A stretch of 21,986 nt of DNA from Phascolarctobacterium sp. (GTDB lineage: Bacteria > Bacillota > Negativicutes > Acidaminococcales > Acidaminococcaceae), in contig SFCN01000034.1 in NCBI GenBank assembly GCA_004558595.1, positions 1-21,986 of the forward strand. The letters run 5' to 3'. The translations under genes were made by a program, and so were the position numbers. This document shows, one piece after another, positions 13,311-20,143 of the stretch; within the stretch, counting starts at the first letter, position 1; each line of letters opens with the position of its first letter. The notes under the pieces were generated by a model. It was given only the letters and a program-made list of their open reading frames with translations. It searched no databases and was not told the origin of the DNA.

Positions 13311-13952
13311 TTACAGACCAGCCTGTTCGATGCCGCTGAAGAGGAAGCCCATATGATTGGTGGAGTTGAGCAGAACAGTGCGCCACACGCCTTCGTTGCA
13401 CTCCAGCACGTTGATGCAGGTATTATCCTGCTTAATTTGCCAAAAATGCTCCATCCCAAGGCCAAGTAAATCACAGATAATAGCCTTGTTTACAGCATCG
13501 TGAGCGGCTACGAGGATGGTTTTGTCAGGATATTTTTCCACATATTCATCGAAAGCTGCACGCACGCGCTGGCGCACGTCCTCAAGGCTTTCGCCGCCTT
13601 CGGGCATGACCACCTTTTCGGGCTCGCTGTGCCATTGGGCAAACTCTACTGGATATCGCTTTTGAATATCGCCGGCGAGTACGCCCTCCCAGCTGCCATG
13701 ATTGATTTCTAGCAAACGCTCATCGGTAGCTACAGGGAGATTGTGTAAATCGGCGCAGAATTTGCAGGTTTGGTAAGAGCGCTGTAAGGGACTGGAGATA
13801 GCCAAGTCGATGGGTATATGGCGTAGGCCCTCTGCCAGCAGATGACCCTGCTTGAGGCCACGCTCGCTGAGGGGAGTGTCCTCTTGACCCTGATAGCGTC
13901 CTTCAATATTCCAGGTTGTTTCGCCATGGCGAACTAAAATAATTCTCGTCAT
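13311..13952 (-). CDS. Histidine phosphatase superfamily protein, candidate phosphoserine phosphatase
   Basis: A 213-aa cytosolic phosphatase of the dPGM-like branch. The phosphate pocket is complete: Arg8-His9-Gly10-Glu11 (RHGET, His9 the nucleophile), Arg58, Glu82 (in LLEINHG) and His151 (in VAAHDAV). Family members include phosphoglycerate mutases, alpha-ribazole phosphatase (CobC) and the metal-independent phosphoserine phosphatase PspA of Hydrogenobacter. Location directly after serC and serA on the same strand suggests the last step of serine synthesis. The gene starts at ATG 13952, 67 nt after serA, with no clear Shine-Dalgarno and a 13-bp hairpin just upstream. A shared bidirectional terminator follows. 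The family call is firm; the substrate is inferred from context. Confidence 0.85.
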   Translation of the reverse strand: MTRIILVRHGETTWNIEGRYQGQEDTPLSERGLKQGHLLAEGLRHIPIDLAISSPLQRSYQTCKFCADLHNLPVATDERLLEINHGSWEGVLAGDIQKRYPVEFAQWHSEPEKVVMPEGGESLEDVRQRVRAAFDEYVEKYPDKTILVAAHDAVNKAIICDLLGLGMEHFWQIKQDNTCINVLECNEGVWRTVLLNSTNHMGFLFSGIEQAGL

Positions 13953-13962
13953 TGCTTTATTT

Positions 13963-14001
13963 CAGCAGCTATCAGTTTGAAAATCATTCTGACAGCTGCT
14001 G
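13963..14001 (-). other. 13-bp intercistronic hairpin between serA and phosphatase
   Basis: CAGCAGCTATCAG (13963-13975) and CTGACAGCTGCTG (13989-14001) form a 13-bp stem with one G-U pair around a 13-nt loop, ending 10 nt before the phosphatase ATG. With no T-run it is not a terminator. It may shape mRNA stability or translation of the phosphatase. Confidence 0.6.
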
Positions 14002-14019
14002 CCTTTCATTTTATATTTC

Positions 14020-15606
14020 TTAGCCTTCGCAGTTAATCAGTTTTACATCTAGAATGCCGTCAACACCACGCAACTGCAGCATAATGTCGTTAGGAATGTC
14101 GTCCCCCACAGCGATAGCCATAATATTGGTATCGGATTTAGGAGTGCTGCCAACCTGCATGCTGTTGATGTTGATGCCGGCCTTACCCAAAATGGTGGCC
14201 ATTTGACCGATCATATTGGGACGGTTGATGTGGGGAGCTAGAAGCAGATAGCCTTCGGGCTTGAAGTCGATATAGTATTGGTCGATTTGGACAATTTTCG
14301 GGGTTTTGCCATCGAAGAGGGTACCTTCGATTTTATGAGTGCCCTTGGCAGTGGTGATACGCACGTTGATGGCGGTGGAGAAGTAACCAGGCTTGTTAGC
14401 CTTAACCTCCTTCACTTCAATATTGCGTTTTTTAGCCATGCCGGGGGCGTTTACGAAGTTAACACTCTCTTGCAGAATGGGATTCAACAGGCCTTTTAAG
14501 AAGGCGGTGGTGAGGGCTTGGGTTTCTGTCTCGGCCAAGGTGCCGGTGAATTCCACTTCTACCTTGGTGATGGGGCCGTCAGCTAAGTAAATGCCTACAG
14601 TACCCATACGCTCAGCTAGACCGAAGTAGGGGCGAATAACCTCAGCTACGCTCTTGGGGATGGGAGCCATGTTGACGGCGGTCATAACAGGGCGACCTTC
14701 CAGCGCATCGATAACACCGTAGGCGACGTCTACGGCTACGCCGATTTGCGCTTCTTCGGTGGATGCGCCTAGGTGCGGGGTTTGGACTACGTTGAAGAGA
14801 CCTAGGAAGGGGTTGTTTTCTTTAGTCAGGGGTTCGGAGGGATAAACGTCGATGGCAGCTCCGGCGATTTTACCGGACTTGATGCCGTCGGCAATGGCCT
14901 GATGGTCACTGCAGCCGCCGCGGGCGCAGTTGACGATGCGCACGCCGTCCTTCATTTTAGCGATGGTTTCGGCGTTAATCATATGCTCCGTTTCTTTGGT
15001 CAAGGGAGTATGAATGGTGATGTAGTCGGAACGTTTGAGCAAGGTATCCAGATCTACCAGCTCTACGCCGACTTGGCGAGCACGTTCTTCAGAAATGTAA
15101 GGGTCATAGCCGATAGTGGTCATTTCCATGCCTTGCATACGTTTAGCGACGCGGCTGCCGATGCGGCCTACGCCGATAATGCCCAGGGTGCGGCCTTGAA
15201 CCTGAATGCCGGTGAAGGATTTACGATCCCATTTGCCTTCTTGGATGGATTGATGGGCTTGCGGAATATGGCGTGTCATGGCCATGAGCATAGCTACGGT
15301 ATGCTCGGTGGCGGCCATGGTGTTGCCTTCGGGAGTGTTCAATACGACTATGCCCTTGGCGGTGGCGGCTGGGATGTCGATGTTGTCTACTCCTACGCCG
15401 GCGCGGCCAATTACCTTTAGGCGAGTGCTCGCTTCAATGACCTCTTTGGTGACGCGGGTGAGGGAGCGAGTGACGAGCGCGTCATAGTTGTTGATAACCT
15501 TGATGAGCTCGGCTGGCTCCATATTGGGCATAATGTCCACATCAAAATGCTCGCGCAGCAGCGCTACGCCCTTTTCGCTAATATCATTACTTACGAATAC
15601 TTTCAT
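14020..15606 (-). CDS. serA: D-3-phosphoglycerate dehydrogenase (long form with ACT domain)
   Basis: The first step of serine synthesis: NAD-dependent oxidation of 3-phosphoglycerate to 3-phosphohydroxypyruvate. 528 aa, the long SerA type. The Rossmann motif GIIGVGRIG (142-150) and the catalytic trio Arg229 (CARGG), Glu258 (PSEP) and His278 (TPHLGAST) are present. An intervening domain spans about 317-450, and a C-terminal ACT domain (about 455-526) with HINRPNMIGQMATILGKAGIN is the usual site of serine feedback. The usual ARGGIID stretch reads ARGGCSD here. AGGAGG lies about 8 nt before ATG. A 222-bp gap containing a dispersed hairpin element separates it from serC, but same-strand order suggests shared transcription from the T-box leader. 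Confidence 0.95.
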   Translation of the reverse strand: MKVFVSNDISEKGVALLREHFDVDIMPNMEPAELIKVINNYDALVTRSLTRVTKEVIEASTRLKVIGRAGVGVDNIDIPAATAKGIVVLNTPEGNTMAATEHTVAMLMAMTRHIPQAHQSIQEGKWDRKSFTGIQVQGRTLGIIGVGRIGSRVAKRMQGMEMTTIGYDPYISEERARQVGVELVDLDTLLKRSDYITIHTPLTKETEHMINAETIAKMKDGVRIVNCARGGCSDHQAIADGIKSGKIAGAAIDVYPSEPLTKENNPFLGLFNVVQTPHLGASTEEAQIGVAVDVAYGVIDALEGRPVMTAVNMAPIPKSVAEVIRPYFGLAERMGTVGIYLADGPITKVEVEFTGTLAETETQALTTAFLKGLLNPILQESVNFVNAPGMAKKRNIEVKEVKANKPGYFSTAINVRITTAKGTHKIEGTLFDGKTPKIVQIDQYYIDFKPEGYLLLAPHINRPNMIGQMATILGKAGININSMQVGSTPKSDTNIMAIAVGDDIPNDIMLQLRGVDGILDVKLINCEG

Positions 15607-15641
15607 TAGAAGTTCCTCCTCAGTTTTCTGTTAGATAAATC

Positions 15642-15836
15642 AAAAGTTCATAAATAATATAATACTCCGTTCAAAGGAATTTCTTAACGCAAATTTCGTG
15701 GGGTTCAATTGGCCTCTGCGGGGTACTATTTGTCTCGCGAAACAATACACGTTTTCGAACCCTTGAGGCCATTGTACCAAGCCACTCATTTGCTAAAATT
15801 CCTATTCTCTCCGTATTATAATATTTATTCACTTTT
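15642..15836. repeat. Dispersed long-hairpin element, copy 2
   Basis: The second copy of the 9358-9522 element, lying between serC and serA. Its ~110-base core (15681-15797) matches copy 1, apart from a variable centre. Its outer arms are unrelated to copy 1 but complementary to each other: AGGAATTT (15675-15682) with AAATTCCT (15796-15803), a 16-base ATAAATAATATAATAC (15650-15665) with 15813-15828 (15 of 16 paired), and AAAAGT (15642-15647) with ACTTTT (15831-15836). The outer arm reaches into the last codons of serC. Relative to the serC-serA transcript it is in the opposite sense from copy 1 in its own locus. Confidence 0.8.
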
Positions 15837-16905
15837 CTTGTTCTTTTTGATACTGTGTCATAAATTCGGCTAATGCTACACAGGCCTCCATGGGGACTGC
15901 GTTGTAGGCGCTGGCGCGGCAGCCGCCTACGAGGCGGTGGCCACCGATGCCCACAAAGCCAGCGGCTTTGCCCTTGGCGACGAAATCCTTTTCCATTTCC
16001 GGTGTAGCTAGATTAAAGGTGATGTTCATGAGGCTGCGGGAGCCTTTTTCAGCATGTCCCCTGTAGAAGCCGTCGCTATTGTCGATAACGTCATAAATCA
16101 CTTTGGCTTTGGCTTCATTGTTTTTGGCGATCGCCTCGACGCCACCCTGCTTTTTAATCCAATGCAGGGTTTTGTTCACCATATAGATGGGGAAAACCGG
16201 CGGGGTGTTGTAAAGGGAGTCATTGTCGGCAAAGGTGGAATATTTGAGCATGGTAGGCAGCTCTTGACGGGCTGTGGCCAGAAAGCTCTTTTTGACGATG
16301 ACAATGACTACGCCTGCGGGACCTAGATTTTTTTGGGCGCCGGCATAGATTAAATCGAAATCTGCCACATTGACCTTGCGAGAAAGAATATCGCTGGACA
16401 TATCGCAAATTACAGGAACCTCGAATTTGGGGAAGGTTTTATATTCGGTTCCGTAGATAGTGTTGTTAGCCGTGATATGCACATAGGATGTATCGGGCTT
16501 GAAGGTAAATTCAGTAGGGATGTAGCTGTGGTTTTTGTCAGCGCTGGAGGCTGCTTCGTAGGCTTCCCCATAGAATTTGGCTTCGGCCATGGCCTTTTTA
16601 GCCCATACGCCCGTATTTACATAGGCAGCGTATTTTTTGGTGTGGAAATTGGCAGCAGTCATTAAAAATTGGGTGCTGCCACCGCCTTGAATGAAAAGAA
16701 TTTCGTAATCCTCAGGGATTTCCATGAGCTCTCGCAGCAGGGCCTTGGTTTCGGCGTGCATGGCTGCGTAATCGGCGCTGCGATGGCTCATTTCGATAAT
16801 GCTCATGCCGGTGTCAGCATAATTCAAATACTCTGCCTGGGCCTCCTGCAAAACCTCTAGGGGCATGGCGGAGGGGCCTGCATTAAAATTATAAGCTCTT
16901 TTCAT
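15829..16905 (-). CDS. serC: Phosphoserine aminotransferase
   Basis: The second step of serine synthesis: PLP-dependent transfer of an amino group from glutamate to 3-phosphohydroxypyruvate. 358 aa, the family's normal length. It opens with the hallmark YNFNAGPSAMP. The phosphate/PLP loop FIQGGGSTQF (71-80), Asp168 (VICDMSSD) and the Schiff-base Lys192 (YAGAQKNLGPAG) are visible. I start at ATG 16905, with AAGGAAG about 11 nt upstream; the frame is open further upstream, but those 26 residues do not belong to the family. It is the first gene after the long T-box leader. Confidence 0.95.
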   Translation of the reverse strand: MKRAYNFNAGPSAMPLEVLQEAQAEYLNYADTGMSIIEMSHRSADYAAMHAETKALLRELMEIPEDYEILFIQGGGSTQFLMTAANFHTKKYAAYVNTGVWAKKAMAEAKFYGEAYEAASSADKNHSYIPTEFTFKPDTSYVHITANNTIYGTEYKTFPKFEVPVICDMSSDILSRKVNVADFDLIYAGAQKNLGPAGVVIVIVKKSFLATARQELPTMLKYSTFADNDSLYNTPPVFPIYMVNKTLHWIKKQGGVEAIAKNNEAKAKVIYDVIDNSDGFYRGHAEKGSRSLMNITFNLATPEMEKDFVAKGKAAGFVGIGGHRLVGGCRASAYNAVPMEACVALAEFMTQYQKEQEK

Positions 16906-17040
16906 AATGGTTAGCTTTCTTCCTTTCGAAACGTGCGATAAGGCATCATCTGCTTCACAAAAGCTCCTAGGAGTATTAATCATACGCCGTCGTCACTTTT
17001 GCTCGCATCTAATACCTTCTCACACATTTGACTAAATCTT

Positions 17041-17100
17041 AATAAAAATATAGAGAAGCACGCCCTTTGGGACGAGCTTCTCCTCTCGCGGTACCACCCA
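17041..17100 (-). promoter_or_regulatory. Second T-box antiterminator/terminator module
   Basis: Minus strand. A second T-box sequence GGGTGGTACCGCGAG is followed by a terminator stem GAGAAGC/GCTTCTC and a T-rich tail. It stands only about 25 nt after the first terminator, with no room for its own Stem I. Its variable base is U (UGGU), where the first module has C (UGGC). Confidence 0.85.
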
Positions 17101-17126
17101 AATTGCCCAGGCATAGTAGCGCAAAT

Positions 17127-17330
17127 AAAAAAGCTCCCATCCCACATGGGACGAGAACTGCTCGCGGTGCCACCCAATTTGCCAAAGGCCAACTTTCTTT
17201 CGCTGTATCGGGCGAGCCCGTCGGATTCATCATTCGCCGCTCCGGAGCGGAACAGATATGCCTTGCTGCTGTCTTACATCAACCGACAGCTTTCTGAAAG
17301 CTTAGCAGGCTGCTTCTCCTTCATCGCGTT
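17127..17330 (-). promoter_or_regulatory. Serine T-box riboswitch (Stem I to first terminator)
   Basis: The minus-strand leader of serC. The T-box sequence GGGTGGCACCGCGAG (plus 17161-17175) is followed by a perfect terminator, GTTCTCGTCCC with GGGATGGGAGC and a run of six T (plus 17127-17158). Stem I begins around GATGAAGGAGAAGCAG. Its base GGAG (plus 17316-17319) pairs with CTCC, placing UCC (plus 17249-17251), a serine codon, at the specifier position followed by a purine. A Stem III-like CGGGCTCGCCCG with ATACAGCG is also visible. UGGC in the antiterminator matches the G discriminator base of tRNA-Ser. Uncharged tRNA-Ser should therefore allow read-through into serC. Confidence 0.9.
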
Positions 17331-17351
17331 GCAATATTAGTATTATGGTGA

Positions 17352-17379
17352 ATTATAACACTTTTGCAAAAGCAGTCAA
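17352..17379 (-). promoter_or_regulatory. Promoter of T-box/serC operon
   Basis: Read on minus: TTGACT (plus 17374-17379), a 16-bp spacer and TATAAT (plus 17352-17357). Start near 17345, giving a leader of about 440 nt. Confidence 0.8.
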
Positions 17380-17490
17380 GAGATTTTTGGGTATTTTCTC
17401 ATGTATACATGTTTTAGAGGATTTTTGTATAAAAGTTTACAATGAAGAGCTTGCTTTCTGTTATGGGAGTAGCGCTGAGGGCATTTTTAC

Positions 17491-17519
17491 TTGCATAAAT
17501 TTACTTTTAGTGTTAAAGT
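17491..17519 (+). promoter_or_regulatory. Promoter of thiC
   Basis: TTGCAT (17491-17496), a 17-bp spacer and TAAAGT (17514-17519). Start near 17526, just before the riboswitch. Confidence 0.6.
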
Positions 17520-17535
17520 AAAAGCAGTTCAATAA

Positions 17536-17630
17536 TTTTCGCTAGGGGCGCAGCAAGATAGCTGCTGAGAGGAATATTCCGACCCTTTGAACCTGAGACG
17601 GTTAGTACCGGCGTAGGAAAGCGTAGTTCG
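17536..17630 (+). promoter_or_regulatory. TPP riboswitch (THI element)
   Basis: The conserved blocks are present in order: GCTAGGGGCGC, GCTGAGAGGA (the CUGAGA pyrimidine-sensor core), GACCCTTTGAACCTGA, then CCGGCGTAGGAAAGCG. CGC (17540-17542) with GCG (17621-17623) is part of the closing stem P1. Thiamine pyrophosphate binding should turn down thiC. Confidence 0.95.
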
Positions 17631-17640
17631 TAAAGACTAG

Positions 17641-17669
17641 CTGTCGCAGGAAAAAGCGACAGTTTTTTT
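17641..17669 (+). terminator. Riboswitch expression-platform terminator
   Basis: CTGTCGC (17641-17647), an 8-nt loop, GCGACAG (17656-17662) and seven T. It lies between the TPP aptamer and thiC, so attenuation of transcription is the likely control mode. Confidence 0.9.
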
Positions 17670-17711
17670 ATTGCTAGCCTGCAGGTTAAGCGTATGTAAG
17701 GAGGCAAAAAT

Positions 17712-19013
17712 ATGGCAACACAAATGCAATTGGCAAGACAGGGTGTTATTACTGAAGCAATGAAAATCGTAGCAGAGCAGGAGCAAGTAACTCCTGAGTT
17801 CATTCGTGAGGGTGTGGCTCAGGGTACTATCGCCATTCCCTGCAATATCAATCATAAGAATATCATTCCTCGTGGCGTGGGCCAGGGGCTGAAGGTCAAG
17901 GTCAACGCTAATATTGGTACATCCTCTAGCTATCCCGATCCGGAGCCGGAGCTAAAGAAGCTGGCTGCCGCTATTGAAGCTGGAGCAGATTCCGTGATGG
18001 ATTTGTCCACCGGTAATAATATCAGCGCTTCTCGTCAAGCCATTATTGGGGCTTCTACTGTCATGGTAGGCACTGTGCCCATGTATCAGGTTACAGTTGA
18101 GACCATTTTAAAGCGTGGGGCTGTGGTAGAAATGACTAAGGAGGATATTTTTGATGTTATTCGTCAGCAGGCCGCTGATGGCGCGGACTTTATGACTATT
18201 CACTGTGGCATCAATAAAAATGTGCTCAAGGCTTTGATTGATGAGGGCCGCGTCATGGATGTAGTAAGCCGCGGTGGCTCCTTTATCACTGGCTGGATGC
18301 TGCACAATGATAAGGAAAATCCTCTTTATGAATATTATGATGAGATTCTCGATATCTGCGCTGAATATGATGTGACCATTTCCTTGGGCGATGGTCTACG
18401 CCCCGGTTGTATTGCTGACGCTACCGACAGAGCTCAAATTCAGGAGCTGCTCAATTTAGGCGAGCTGACCCAACGGGCTTGGGATAAAGGCGTGCAGGTC
18501 ATGGTTGAGGGCCCCGGTCATGTGCCCTATAACCAAATCGCGGCCAATATGCAGCTACAAAAGCGCCTGTGTCACGGCGCTCCCTTCTATGTGTTAGGGC
18601 CCCTAGTAACCGATGTTGCTCCTGGCTATGACCATATTACTAGCGCTATTGGCGGAACCCTGGCAGCGGTGAGCGGAGCGGATTTCCTGTGCTATGTAAC
18701 ACCTGCTGAGCATTTAGGCTTACCTGATTTGCAGGATGTGCGCGAGGGCGTTATAGCAGCACGCATCGCAGCCCATGCTGCTGACTTGGCTAAGGGCAAT
18801 AAGCAGGCTTGGGAATGGGATTTGGCCATGGCTAAGGCCCGCAAGGTACTGGATTGGCCTGAGCAGCTGCGTCTAGCTATCGACCCGATTAAGGCTACCG
18901 AGTATCGCCAGCGTAAGAATAAGAGCGATGATGAGGCTTGCTCCATGTGCGGCGATTATTGCGCTGTCAAAATCGTGGGCCAGTATTTGGAAGAGCATAT
19001 GCGTAAAAAATGA
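17712..19013 (+). CDS. thiC: Phosphomethylpyrimidine synthase
   Basis: A radical-SAM enzyme that rearranges aminoimidazole ribotide to hydroxymethylpyrimidine phosphate, the thiamine pyrimidine. 433 aa, the shorter ThiC form without the N-terminal domain of the E. coli type. Seen here: NINHKNIIPRGVGQGLKVKVNANIG at the start region, the substrate-site MVEGPGHVP (about 260-268), PAEHLGLP (about 331-338), and a C-terminal cluster CSMCGDYC (Cys410, Cys413, Cys417) for the 4Fe-4S centre. That spacing is CX2CX3C, one residue shorter than the CX2CX4C usually quoted. AAGGAGG lies 7 nt before ATG. It is a single gene under TPP control, with no other thi genes in the window. Confidence 0.96.
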   Translation: MATQMQLARQGVITEAMKIVAEQEQVTPEFIREGVAQGTIAIPCNINHKNIIPRGVGQGLKVKVNANIGTSSSYPDPEPELKKLAAAIEAGADSVMDLSTGNNISASRQAIIGASTVMVGTVPMYQVTVETILKRGAVVEMTKEDIFDVIRQQAADGADFMTIHCGINKNVLKALIDEGRVMDVVSRGGSFITGWMLHNDKENPLYEYYDEILDICAEYDVTISLGDGLRPGCIADATDRAQIQELLNLGELTQRAWDKGVQVMVEGPGHVPYNQIAANMQLQKRLCHGAPFYVLGPLVTDVAPGYDHITSAIGGTLAAVSGADFLCYVTPAEHLGLPDLQDVREGVIAARIAAHAADLAKGNKQAWEWDLAMAKARKVLDWPEQLRLAIDPIKATEYRQRKNKSDDEACSMCGDYCAVKIVGQYLEEHMRKK

Positions 19014-19135
19014 GTGGGGTCCTCTTTATTTTCACTGTAAGGATAAAAGACCGGGAAATAAGCGACTTTTGAGTACCAACAATGTAAAAAATATGTTATA
19101 ATAACACTGATTATATCATTGTTTAGGGGTATCTC

Positions 19136-20041
19136 ATGGAGAAAAATATTTTAGAATATATCGGAAAAAACCTGTATCAGACAAATATTCTCAAGGAAAT
19201 GAAGCGCTACTTAGTGTTTCGTACTCGTTGTCGCTTGCATAGTGGCTTAGTGAATGACTTGTTAGATTTTTTTGGTGCTAATGAGCATCGAGAAAAATGG
19301 CTCATGGGAAATCCTTCCTTCGTAGAGCAAGCGACACGCACTTTTTTCTACAAGGGCTCAACTTGGGAGGAGCGCATGCAGCTGGTGAAGAACCATGTGC
19401 TGATTATGGAGAATCGCTTCAAGGATGAGTTGATGGATCAGCTTTATGTTGAGCATAAGCGAGTGCAGCTTTGGGAAGATTCCTATCTGGATAAGCCGCT
19501 GACCATGAGTCTGTGGTTTCACGCAGGCCAACGCAAGGAGGGCTGTCTCTCCTTAATATTGAGCTATGAAGGTGAAGAGCTTTATCAAATAATGTTCTGG
19601 TTCGCCAAAAATCCTGCAGATGGTAGGGACGTTATTTATATTGGCGCTTTGCAGGGACCACAGAATGGTAACGAGCTGATTAAAGGCTTGACGAAGGCCT
19701 TCTTTGGTTATCGTACTAAGAATTTGATTTTCTACGGTCTGCGTAGCTTGGCTAAGTTCATGGGCATAAGTAATATTTATGCAGTAGCTAACGAAGGCTA
19801 TTATGCTATGAGTCATGTACGCATGGACCGCAAGCTCAAGACGGACTTTGGCGCTTTTTGGCAGGAGTGCGAGGGCAAGCAGTGCTCTGATAGGCGTTTT
19901 TATATAATGCCTGTGGCGGAGTACCGTAAGTCCATGGAGGAGCTGAAGCCCTCCAAACGGGCTCAGCACCGTCGTCGCTTTGCCAAAATGGACGAGCTTG
20001 AGGCAGCAGTAGCGGAAAGTATGTCTAAATTTCAAAAATAA
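19136..20041 (+). CDS. VirK/YbjX family protein (DUF535)
   Basis: A 301-aa protein of the DUF535 family (VirK of Shigella, YbjX of E. coli). The family signature is clear in the second half: VIYIGALQGPQ (about 174-184), LIKGLTKAFFGYRTKNLIFYGLRSLAKFMGI (about 190-220), IYAVANEGYYA, then DFGAFWQECEG. There is no signal peptide or membrane segment, so it is predicted cytosolic. Members are linked to virulence-factor export or resistance to membrane-active peptides, but the biochemical role is unknown. AGGGG lies 6 nt before ATG, and TATAAT (19097-19102) probably belongs to its promoter. Its terminator follows directly. Confidence 0.85.
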   Translation: MEKNILEYIGKNLYQTNILKEMKRYLVFRTRCRLHSGLVNDLLDFFGANEHREKWLMGNPSFVEQATRTFFYKGSTWEERMQLVKNHVLIMENRFKDELMDQLYVEHKRVQLWEDSYLDKPLTMSLWFHAGQRKEGCLSLILSYEGEELYQIMFWFAKNPADGRDVIYIGALQGPQNGNELIKGLTKAFFGYRTKNLIFYGLRSLAKFMGISNIYAVANEGYYAMSHVRMDRKLKTDFGAFWQECEGKQCSDRRFYIMPVAEYRKSMEELKPSKRAQHRRRFAKMDELEAAVAESMSKFQK

Positions 20042-20046
20042 TTTTC

Positions 20047-20086
20047 ATAGCTTACCTGTTTCTGAGATAGGTAAGCTATTTTTTTT
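20047..20086 (+). terminator. Rho-independent terminator
   Basis: ATAGCTTACCT (20047-20057) pairs with AGGTAAGCTAT (20069-20079), followed by seven or more T. Confidence 0.92.
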
Positions 20087-20096
20087 GTGTTAGTTA

Positions 20097-20105
20097 TGCT
20101 ATAAT
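20097..20105 (+). promoter_or_regulatory. Extended -10 promoter
   Basis: TGCTATAAT with no good -35; the upstream bases belong to the preceding terminator. It lies 39 nt before the start codon of the secreted repeat protein. Confidence 0.5.
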
Positions 20106-20143
20106 TATAAGTAGATATTTTATCCTGATAGGAGGAATGAAAA

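Noticed and set aside
13167..13469. 100-codon plus-strand frame over the long palindrome and phosphatase 3' end
   Set aside because: It crosses a strong bidirectional terminator and overlaps the real minus-strand phosphatase.
14902..15420. 172-codon plus-strand frame antisense to serA
   Set aside because: serA is unmistakable on minus; this is a composition shadow with no ribosome site.
15829..16983. Upstream start of serC adding 26 residues
   Set aside because: Known SerC proteins begin close to the YNFNAGPS motif. ATG 16905 has a ribosome site and the added residues look like leader sequence.
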